Source of the DNA: Lachnospiraceae bacterium
GTDB taxonomy: Bacteria; Bacillota; Clostridia; Lachnospirales; Lachnospiraceae
NCBI GenBank assembly: GCA_024699395.1
Contig: JAILPU010000027.1
Location: 1 to 5,216, forward strand
Direction: 5' to 3'
DNA: 5,216 nt
The notes beneath the pieces were generated by a model, which was not told the origin of the DNA, made no database searches, and saw nothing but the letters and a program-made list of their open reading frames with translations. Each line of letters opens with the position of its first letter. Positions within the stretch are counted from its first letter, which is position 1. The position numbers and the translations under genes are program-made. This document shows positions 1 through 5,216 of this stretch, piece by piece.

Positions 1-1
1 A

Positions 2-33
2 ATAGACATACATCAACTAAGATATATGTCTAT
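2..33. repeat. Inverted repeat at the left edge
   Basis: ATAGACATA (2-10) and TATGTCTAT (25-33) are exact reverse complements. After one mismatch, two further pairs (12-13 with 22-23) extend the stem and leave an 8-nt loop. It is AT-rich and could be an operator-like dyad or part of a minus-strand terminator whose tail would lie outside the window. The function is not determined. Confidence 0.5.
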
Positions 34-79
34 CACTACAACACGATTTAAATATATGATTACTAAATGAACAGATTAT

Positions 80-139
<60 letters not shown>

Positions 140-295
140 AAAATGGTGCTCCGCTGCAATTCGGTTGTCAAGCCAAATTTATAATTTTTTTGCTGTTTTT
201 TTTAACTTTTCAGTGTTTGCTCATATCCGGTATTTTCAAAGCCAGTCTATCTGTACCCCATTTGGTGGACAGATTGTATTTTCAAAAACCCAAAT

Positions 296-308
296 AGCAG
301 ACACTGCT
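296..308. other. Small perfect hairpin
   Basis: AGCAG, loop ACA, CTGCT form a perfect 5-bp stem with a 3-nt loop. On the plus strand TTTCTC follows; on the minus strand ATTTGGGTTTTTG follows. It could act as a weak terminator in either direction, but the stem is short and it may be chance. Confidence 0.25.
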
Positions 309-473
309 TTCTCGATACATATATTGCTGTGTACCGGTTACCACAACGATTTATAAATTAGCAGACTACACCACACATTGTCAATAATTGTTTTTTCGTT
401 ATCCTTTGTATCTTACTCCGTTTATGCGTTCGCTCGAATTCGCCATTTCTCAACTTCCGTGCGTAATGTAAAT

Positions 474-503
474 ACAATAAATATCAAACGGAATGTATTT
501 CCG
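474..503 (-). terminator. Weak intrinsic terminator candidate after the acidic protein gene
   Basis: Ten bases past the TGA stop, the minus strand forms CGGAA, loop ATACA, TTCCG (489-503), followed by a moderately U-rich tail (TTTGATATTTATTG). The stem is only 5 bp and the tail is interrupted, so termination would be inefficient. The GGAAATAC strand of this hairpin can also pair with GTATTTCC made from 531-538, giving an alternative 8-bp stem that overlaps the stop codon. The placement at the end of the last gene supports a real role. Confidence 0.35.
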
Positions 504-512
504 GTCAGTCTA

Positions 513-1187
513 TCACTTCCTGTTGAAATAGGAAATACCCGAAGAAGGCCTGAAATAAGTCCTTATATATCCGTCGGTGGATACCACCACGAACTCAGTG
601 GTCTCCTCAAGATAATAAACGTCGTCTCCGTCCTCGGACTCGATCTTGTGGAGGGAATCGGGATTGTTGATCACTCTGTTGGCGCCGGCAACATATTCAT
701 CGATATCTTCATAATCAAATTCGTCGCCGTGCTTTTCCCAATGCTGATTGAGAAGTTTCTTGCTTCTGAAAGTATACTCACACTCCTCACTGTCTGTACT
801 GCCACTCTCTGCACTACCATCATCTGAATCCGTGGAGGAGTCGCCCTCATACATATAGTCGTCGGTTTCCTGATACTCATCCTCCGATTCTGTTTTGTCT
901 CTATCGTCATAATCCGTAGTGTTTGTGTTTTCCGTTTTATTTAACGTAATAGCATTTTGATTGTTTCCCGTGAGGGCTTCAGTTTTTGAGTTGGCTTCCT
1001 CTTTGACCTGCTCTGCTTTTTCTATAAGCTCAAGGCCCATCTCACCCATGGCGGTATTGTAGGTTCCACCTTTTTGCTCCTGTACCACATCTTTGGATGC
1101 ATCCTTATTTTTCCCATAATACTGCCATGCGAAAACTCCCGCTATAACAGCAATCAAAAGGATTACCAGATATTTTCCTTTAGCCAT
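513..1187 (-). CDS. Membrane-anchored or secreted acidic protein with C-terminal toxin/nuclease-like domain (hypothetical)
   Basis: This 224-residue protein is not confidently assigned. MAKGK is followed by a hydrophobic segment (about 6-21), giving an uncleaved anchor or a signal peptide; no lipobox cysteine is seen, and VFA at 18-20 could be a cleavage site. Residues 48-66 look like an amphipathic helix. Residues 91-136 form a very acidic Asp/Glu/Ser/Thr linker. A compact C-terminal domain (about 137-224) has HWEKHG (149-154), a VINNP segment (172-176), EDGDDVYYL (185-193), EFVVVS (198-203) and YIRTYFRP (207-214). From memory, this order resembles stand-alone and toxin-terminal domains of the barnase/EndoU/colicin/RelE-like (BECR) nuclease fold. 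That is inference; H149, H153 and R209 would be the candidate catalytic residues. The start ATG lies inside the GNAT 3' end (overlap 1180-1187). GGAG sits at 1192-1195 (4 nt spacing) and AAGGAG at 1201-1206, so it is probably translated by coupling. No obvious immunity gene follows in the window. Confidence 0.8.
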   Translation of the reverse strand: MAKGKYLVILLIAVIAGVFAWQYYGKNKDASKDVVQEQKGGTYNTAMGEMGLELIEKAEQVKEEANSKTEALTGNNQNAITLNKTENTNTTDYDDRDKTESEDEYQETDDYMYEGDSSTDSDDGSAESGSTDSEECEYTFRSKKLLNQHWEKHGDEFDYEDIDEYVAGANRVINNPDSLHKIESEDGDDVYYLEETTEFVVVSTDGYIRTYFRPSSGISYFNRK

Positions 1188-2403
1188 TACTCTCCATAAA
1201 CTCCTTTCGTCCCATGCTCATGTGAACCTCGTCCACATATCTGCCTTTGTAAAATATATTCTCTCTTACGGCTCCGTCGGGCTTAAGTCCTGCCTTAAGC
1301 ATCATCTTAAAGGAAGCGGGATTGTCCCCGTTAACGGTAACGAAAAGCCTGTTAAGCCTTAATTCCGTGAAACCGTATTCCGCAATAAGTCGCACCGCCC
1401 TTGAGCCGTAGCCCATATTTTTATATTCGGGGAAAATGTATACGCTTAGAGAAAACTTTCCGTTCTTGTCGTCCCGGCCAAGAAGATTTATATTTCCCAC
1501 AAGCTCCCCATCTTCGTTTAAAATCGCAAATTCCTTCCTGTTGTCCTCTCCTCCGAAATCCGCGTGCTCCGTATCCCTCTCACTCAAGATATCGGTATCA
1601 TCGGGAAGCTTCACATCGCAGTCAAACATTCGGCAGTCCTCGGAACAGTAGACCATGGTCTTTAAATCCCTGTAATCCTCCTCTGTCATCTCTCTAAGCT
1701 CTATCCCGTCACAGGCCCAAAAGTACTGTCTTATGGCAATACCATCTGAGGGCACATGCTTATATTGCCTGTATATGGCAAGAAGCTCGTCCTCAAGATA
1801 GAGATTGGGATCCGGATTCTGAAAAGCTCCCTGCCTCTCTGTTTCCAAAGCCATAGTTTTATATTCGCTTTTAACCATTCCGAATATCAGCTTATCTCTG
1901 AAACCTCCGTTTGTGTAATAGGCTTCCCTGTCGTTACACTCAAGTTTAAAGCCTCTGTTTACAAGAAAAGCTTCTGTCTCCGCATTCTTATTTACAACCA
2001 CGATATTAATCTTATTAAGTCTTCTCTCGTTAAAAAGAAAATCCGTCACTATCTCAAGTGTATCCGTTCCGTGACCGCAGAATCTGTATTTTTTAAAAAT
2101 GTAAAAGCCTATCTGACAGCTTCCGCTTTTATAATCCATATAGAAGATGTCGCATATTCCCACAAAATCGTTGTCTTTGTTTTTAATAACAAGTTTTATG
2201 GAGGACAAGTCTTTGTAATTGGAGGCGTAATAATCTCCGTATCTCTCCAAATCTGTGGCTGATGCGGGAAGACCCACGCCCCCCTCCAAGAGTCTTTTTA
2301 GATCGGTGTCTTTGTACTCCTTAGAAAGCTCCTCCCCGTACTCCCCGGAAAAAAGGCTAAGAACCGTATTGTTCCTCTTCCAAAAATAACTTTCGTCCAT
2401 CAT
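1180..2403 (-). CDS. Tandem two-domain GNAT N-acetyltransferase
   Basis: This 407-residue cytoplasmic protein consists of two complete GNAT domains, which transfer an acetyl group from acetyl-CoA to an amine (protein N-terminus, lysine, antibiotic or metabolite; the target is unknown). Domain 1 spans about residues 5-181 and domain 2 about 226-402. They align at a constant offset of 221 residues: YFW at 6-8 and 227-229, LP at 45-46 and 266-267, YIF at 101-103 and 322-324, and RLN at 128-130 and 349-351. The acetyl-CoA loop is RxxGxG at 107-112 and KxxGxG at 328-333, so both sites look potentially functional. Both domains resemble the RimJ/RimL type. The linker (about 182-225) shows no recognised motif. 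The gene has a strong ribosome binding site after a repeat-filled gap, and its end overlaps the next gene by 8 bp, implying translational coupling with the anchored acidic protein. The GNAT assignment is firm; the substrate is not known. Confidence 0.88.
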   Translation of the reverse strand: MMDESYFWKRNNTVLSLFSGEYGEELSKEYKDTDLKRLLEGGVGLPASATDLERYGDYYASNYKDLSSIKLVIKNKDNDFVGICDIFYMDYKSGSCQIGFYIFKKYRFCGHGTDTLEIVTDFLFNERRLNKINIVVVNKNAETEAFLVNRGFKLECNDREAYYTNGGFRDKLIFGMVKSEYKTMALETERQGAFQNPDPNLYLEDELLAIYRQYKHVPSDGIAIRQYFWACDGIELREMTEEDYRDLKTMVYCSEDCRMFDCDVKLPDDTDILSERDTEHADFGGEDNRKEFAILNEDGELVGNINLLGRDDKNGKFSLSVYIFPEYKNMGYGSRAVRLIAEYGFTELRLNRLFVTVNGDNPASFKMMLKAGLKPDGAVRENIFYKGRYVDEVHMSMGRKEFMESNG

Positions 2404-2408
2404 ACATT

Positions 2409-2414
2409 CCTCCC
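2409..2414 (-). promoter_or_regulatory. Strong Shine-Dalgarno GGGAGG for the GNAT gene
   Basis: GGGAGG on the minus strand lies 5 nt before the ATG at 2401-2403 and 8 nt before a second, adjacent in-frame ATG at 2398-2400. The spacing slightly favours the second ATG, so the protein may begin one residue later than annotated. The difference has no functional consequence. Confidence 0.75.
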
Positions 2415-2431
2415 TTTTTCCGTATCTCTAC

Positions 2432-2640
2432 AGCCAACATGCATCACAGACAATCCCACAAACACTCTGATTATTGTCAAATCTCACCGACATTCTGACC
2501 AACATGTTCTACACAGAACACACGCCAAATCCTATTGTTTATTGCAACACCGGCAACCTTCTGACCAATATATTCCACACTAAATCCGTTTTTTACACCA
2601 TGTCCTGCAATTGTTCTAACCTGTATTTTAATGGGTGATA
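2432..2640. repeat. Degenerate tandem repeat filling the gap between pyrophosphatase and GNAT genes
   Basis: Two clear adjacent copies lie at about 2533-2587 and 2470-2532. On the minus strand each starts GGATTT(A/G)G(T/C)GTG, then has GAA(T/C)AT(A/G)TTGGTCAGAA, then a CGGTG and a CAATAA block. The second copy carries an extra 9-10 nt. Weaker relatives flank them at about 2588-2630 (AGGTTAGAA core) and about 2432-2465 (ATGCATGTTGG core). The TTCTGACC cores on the plus strand start at 2493 and 2559, and a TTCTAACC relative starts at 2614, giving spacings of 66 and 55 bp. The inserted part of one copy forms a perfect 6-bp hairpin (TGTTCT, loop ACAC, AGAACA, 2505-2520). No transposase or coding gene is associated. 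The function is unknown; it could be a small intergenic repeat family, an operator cluster or a decayed repetitive coding sequence. Confidence 0.6.
2452..2480 (-). promoter_or_regulatory. Possible but weak promoter for the GNAT gene
   Basis: The minus strand has a perfect TTGACA at 2475-2480, about 72 bp upstream of the GNAT start. At the best spacing of 17 bp the -10 position (2452-2457) reads GGGATT, a poor match to TATAAT. The location is sensible, because the 246-bp gap makes an independent promoter likely, but the -10 is too weak for a firm call. The hexamer also overlaps the end of a tandem-repeat copy, so it may be a chance match. Confidence 0.2.
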
Positions 2641-2649
2641 TCCGGTCTC

Positions 2650-3954
2650 TTACACATTTATCGCATGGATTATCTCAGGTAACAGCTGCTTCTTACGGCT
2701 CATTACTCCCGGCATATCGAATACAAACTCAGAAATCTTCTCGTAGGAAAGGTGCTTATTTCCCTTATAGGCGGTACACAGTAGAAGACTGTGCTCCTTC
2801 AAAACATCGGTTATCATAAGTACTGCCCAGTCGAGGCCGTTTTGTTTCTTAACTTCATCAAGAGCCTCAAGGTAAATATCCCTGTATTCGTTAATGTCAC
2901 CGAGAGTTGTAACCTCGCACTGACCGATGCCAAACTTGACACCCTTGTCATTGTATGACTTAAAGTCGCTTTCCACAGCTTTAAGGGGATCTCTTTCCTT
3001 AAGACCTTTAACGCTTGCAAACATGGAAAGACCGAATTCATAGAGATCGGTATTTAACATTTTCGTAAGTTCCTCGGCGGAGGATACGTCGATTGCTGTG
3101 GTGGTGGGACTTTTTAAAATAAGGGTATCCGCAGTTATACCGCACAAAAGCATCCGTGCCGTATTTTCCTCGGGCACAAGACCGTTTCTCTTAAAGAGCT
3201 GATAAACTATGGTGCAGGTACTGCCCACAGGCTCTGCATCAATAAAAATGGGAAGGTCGGTCTTAACGGAATCCAGCCTGTGATGATCGATTATCTCCAC
3301 AATATTGGCTGTCTCTATGCCCATAATGCTCTGCTTGGGCTCATTGTGATCCACAAGTATCAGGTTATATCTGGGAGTTTCCAAGAAACATCTCCTGGAA
3401 ACATAACCCATGTAGCCCTTTTCATCAAATACCGCAAGTCCCCTCTTTTTGGAGGAGGAAAGCATCTTCTTGGCATCCTCGTACAGCTCGTCCTTAAATA
3501 CCGGCTCCTCCTGAGAGCTCATTATCTCCCTGACGGTGGGGACTCTGTCAACCGCTCCCTTTTCCTTTAAGGTGCGAAGATACCAGTGACTTATGTCATC
3601 GGTACTTAACAACCCGTAAAATTCACCCTTCTCAAAAACAGGGATGACCGGGGGATCGTCCTTCTCATAGCTTGACGCTATATCACTTATGGGAGAATCC
3701 GCCTCTATATACGCCTTGGACAAAAGTAACACATCGCTTATCTTGGGAAAGACATCCCTCATATAAACAGGAATGTCTTTCAGTTTCAGTGTATCTATTA
3801 TCCTTAAAATGCTGTCGCTTAAGTGACCGCACCTTACGGGAATATAATGATTGTCTTTGTCGATCTTATTTTTAAGTTCCGCATAGGCATAAGCACTGCA
3901 GACACTGTCAAGATCGGGGTTTCTGTGACCTGTAATGTAAATATCGTTATGCAC
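2650..3954 (-). CDS. ppaC: Family II Mn-dependent inorganic pyrophosphatase with two CBS domains (CBS-PPase)
   Basis: This soluble enzyme hydrolyses pyrophosphate to two phosphates and so pulls biosynthetic reactions forward. It has 434 residues and starts at GTG. The DHH domain begins with GHRNPDLDS (residues 9-17; metal ligands H10, D14, D16). It is interrupted at about 66-192 by two CBS domains (about 66-128 and 138-192), then resumes with DHNEP (202-206) and IDHHR (222-226). PVGSTCT (242-248) and TADTLILKSPT (274-284, ligand D276) follow. The DHHA2 domain (about 298-434) carries the substrate-binding SRKKQ (419-423). All catalytic motifs are intact. In known CBS-PPases the CBS pair binds adenine nucleotides, which inhibit (AMP, ADP) or activate (ATP). 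About 310 residues is usual without CBS domains and about 540 with CBS plus DRTGG, so 434 fits the subtype lacking DRTGG. It lies 20 bp downstream of the mutase and is likely co-transcribed with it. No clear terminator follows. Confidence 0.95.
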   Translation of the reverse strand: MHNDIYITGHRNPDLDSVCSAYAYAELKNKIDKDNHYIPVRCGHLSDSILRIIDTLKLKDIPVYMRDVFPKISDVLLLSKAYIEADSPISDIASSYEKDDPPVIPVFEKGEFYGLLSTDDISHWYLRTLKEKGAVDRVPTVREIMSSQEEPVFKDELYEDAKKMLSSSKKRGLAVFDEKGYMGYVSRRCFLETPRYNLILVDHNEPKQSIMGIETANIVEIIDHHRLDSVKTDLPIFIDAEPVGSTCTIVYQLFKRNGLVPEENTARMLLCGITADTLILKSPTTTAIDVSSAEELTKMLNTDLYEFGLSMFASVKGLKERDPLKAVESDFKSYNDKGVKFGIGQCEVTTLGDINEYRDIYLEALDEVKKQNGLDWAVLMITDVLKEHSLLLCTAYKGNKHLSYEKISEFVFDMPGVMSRKKQLLPEIIHAINV

Positions 3955-3961
3955 CGAATTT

Positions 3962-3973
3962 CTCCGTTTCCTC
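3962..3973 (-). promoter_or_regulatory. Ribosome binding site deciding the GTG start of the pyrophosphatase
   Basis: In the 20-bp gap after the mutase stop, the minus strand reads GAGGAAACGGAG followed by 7 nt and then GTG (3952-3954). The GGAG at 3962-3965 is at ideal spacing. No ATG lies nearby, and the GTG places the family's usual short N-terminus directly before the first DHH motif. The start is therefore supported by both spacing and homology. Confidence 0.8.
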
Positions 3974-3974
3974 T

Positions 3975-5216
3975 TTATTCCACAGATCCTATATAACCGA
4001 ATATCTCGTCCTTAATCCGGTTATTTTTGTCTTGGGCATCACGGGCGGATTTGCCCATGGCGTAGAAGTAGAACTTTATCTTGGGCTCTGTTCCGCTGGG
4101 CCTTACCGCAAACCAGGAATCGTCCTCAAGATAAATCCTTATGGCATTTTGAGGAGGAATATCCTCATAGCCGTCTATGTAATCAATGGCTTTTGTGACC
4201 TTAAGACCCGCAACCGTCTCGGGAATATTTTCACGGAAAGCCTTCATCATTCTCTCTATCCTCTTCTTGCCCTCAAGTCCCTCAAGAACGATATTTGGCT
4301 CGTACTCATTACAATATCCGTATTTATCGTAGATTTCGTTGAGCACATCGAAAAGGGTCTTACCCTGCTTCCTGTAATATGCCGCAGCCTCCGCTACAAG
4401 CATTCCCGCGGAGATTCCGTCCTTATCCCTTATATCCTCACAGGCCGCGTATCCCACGGATTCCTCATAACCAAAGAGATAGGTGTATCCGTTTTCATGA
4501 AGGTAGGGAATCTTGCCGCATATGTTCTTGAAACCTGTTAATGTCTCAAACATCGTTACGCCGTAAGCCTTTGCTATCACAGCGGAGAGGTTGGAGGTTA
4601 CAATGGATTTCACCATAGCGCCCTTCTCGGGAAGAGCATTTCTCACCTTAAGTCCCTCTAAGATGTAATTAACAAGAAGATATCCTGTCTGGTTACCGTT
4701 TAAAGGAACATATTCTCCCTTTGAATCCAAAAGCTCAATGGCAAATCTGTCGGAATCGGGATCGGTAGCCATCAAAAGCTCCGCATTAAATTTTTTCCCG
4801 TACTTCTCGCTTAATTTAAAGGCCTTGGGGTCCTCGGGGTTGGGATACCCGACAGTGGTAAATTCCGGATCGGGATCCGACTGCTCCGGCACTATCATGT
4901 AATCGGTGAAGCCCCTGTCCTTAAGCATTGTTTTAAAAGGATTCATGCCGCAGCCGTTTAAGGGAGTATATACCATGGGTATGGAAAGATCCAGATTGTC
5001 CCCGGTATTTACCGCCAAAGCCTCTATCCTGTCCAGATATTCTCTGTCGTAGCTTTCATCAAGAACAGTGATAAGACCTGCTTTAACAGCCTCGTCATAA
5101 TCCATTCTCTTAATCCCCGTTTTCCAGTCTACGGCTTCTATCTTATCTGTCATGCCCTTTGCCACCTGACTTGAAACCTGACAGCCGTCCTCCCAGTAAG
5201 CCTTGTAGCCGTTATA
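3975..5216 (-). CDS. Phosphohexomutase (phosphoglucomutase/phosphomannomutase type), 5'-truncated by the window edge
   Basis: This cytoplasmic alpha-D-phosphohexomutase interconverts hexose-6-phosphate and hexose-1-phosphate via a phosphoserine and a bound Mg ion, supplying sugar-1-phosphates for nucleotide-sugar and glycan synthesis. The visible part is 413 codons and ends in TAA. A GTG 17 codons in could be mistaken for the start. However, the frame stays open to the edge and reads YNGYKAYWEDGCQ, which is internal family sequence, so the N-terminal domain with the catalytic serine lies outside the window. Visible landmarks are the sugar-phosphate domain segment TPLNGCG, the metal-binding loop DPDSDR (4746-4763), the substrate-specificity loop GYEES (4458-4472) and the C-terminal phosphate-binding loop RPSGTEPK (4080-4103). 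All functional loops that can be seen are intact. The size and inserts fit the roughly 570-residue Firmicutes PgcA-like group rather than the shorter GlmM group, but substrate preference (glucose versus mannose) cannot be read from sequence. It is followed 20 bp later by the pyrophosphatase gene, probably in the same transcript. Confidence 0.93.
   Translation of the reverse strand, partial: YNGYKAYWEDGCQVSSQVAKGMTDKIEAVDWKTGIKRMDYDEAVKAGLITVLDESYDREYLDRIEALAVNTGDNLDLSIPMVYTPLNGCGMNPFKTMLKDRGFTDYMIVPEQSDPDPEFTTVGYPNPEDPKAFKLSEKYGKKFNAELLMATDPDSDRFAIELLDSKGEYVPLNGNQTGYLLVNYILEGLKVRNALPEKGAMVKSIVTSNLSAVIAKAYGVTMFETLTGFKNICGKIPYLHENGYTYLFGYEESVGYAACEDIRDKDGISAGMLVAEAAAYYRKQGKTLFDVLNEIYDKYGYCNEYEPNIVLEGLEGKKRIERMMKAFRENIPETVAGLKVTKAIDYIDGYEDIPPQNAIRIYLEDDSWFAVRPSGTEPKIKFYFYAMGKSARDAQDKNNRIKDEIFGYIGSVE

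Noticed and set aside
249..274. Intrinsic terminator from ATCTGT and ACAGAT
   Set aside because: The stem is 6 bp with a bulge and mismatches inside, and no proper T run follows on either strand.
378..827. Plus-strand 149-codon open frame
   Set aside because: It starts at TTG, lacks a ribosome binding site and mostly mirrors the minus-strand acidic protein gene, which has better start, overlap and composition.
1756..2262. Plus-strand 168-codon open frame
   Set aside because: It lies wholly antisense to the GNAT gene, whose domain motifs are unmistakable; no motif or ribosome binding site is seen.
2476..2640. Small protein gene on the minus strand in the tandem repeat
   Set aside because: The frame is open but has no ATG and no ribosome binding site; the only GTG (2576-2578) has a poor upstream context. 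It is kept as a finding, not a gene.
3280..3570. Plus-strand 96-codon open frame
   Set aside because: It is antisense to the CBS and DHH region of the pyrophosphatase.
4032..4541. Plus-strand 169-codon open frame
   Set aside because: It is antisense to conserved mutase motifs and has no recognisable protein features.
5163..5165. GTG as the true start of the mutase
   Set aside because: The frame continues upstream to the window edge with family-typical sequence, and a start here would remove the catalytic serine domain.

Overview
The window looks like a chromosomal segment of a low-to-moderate GC Gram-positive anaerobe. A Clostridia member, probably Lachnospiraceae or a close relative, fits best. 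This rests on a CBS-domain family II pyrophosphatase, a long Firmicutes-type phosphohexomutase, strong purine-rich ribosome binding sites (GGAG, GGGAGG) and a GTG start. The taxonomic placement is inference; no rRNA or tRNA marker is present. All four supported genes lie on the minus strand, so the biological reading order runs from position 5216 down to 1.

Region 5216-2650 is a housekeeping pair. The C-terminal three quarters of a phosphoglucomutase/phosphomannomutase-type phosphohexomutase enters from the right edge, open at its 5' end. After a 20-bp gap comes a complete family II (DHH/DHHA2) inorganic pyrophosphatase. It carries two inserted CBS domains, has no room for a DRTGG domain, and starts at GTG behind a good Shine-Dalgarno. 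The pair makes metabolic sense: hexose-1-phosphate feeds nucleotide-sugar synthesis, which releases the pyrophosphate that the second enzyme removes.

Region 2649-2404 is a 246-bp intergenic stretch. It is filled by a degenerate tandem repeat of about 55-66 bp, with two clear copies and two decayed ones. In one minus-strand frame the repeat reads as an open, internally repetitive peptide without a convincing start.

Region 2403-513 is a second, accessory-looking pair. A 407-residue protein made of two GNAT acetyltransferase domains in tandem overlaps by 8 bp a 224-residue membrane-anchored or secreted protein. The latter has a long acidic Ser/Asp/Glu-rich linker and a compact C-terminal domain with a HxxKHG motif, resembling small toxin-like nuclease domains. 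This overlap-coupled pair is the most interesting coding content here.

Region 512-1 is AT-rich and non-coding as far as can be seen. It holds a weak terminator-like hairpin just after the last gene, a small hairpin at 296-308, a 15-unit TGTC tetranucleotide microsatellite (80-139) and an inverted repeat at the left edge. No RNA gene, insertion sequence or CRISPR array was found.
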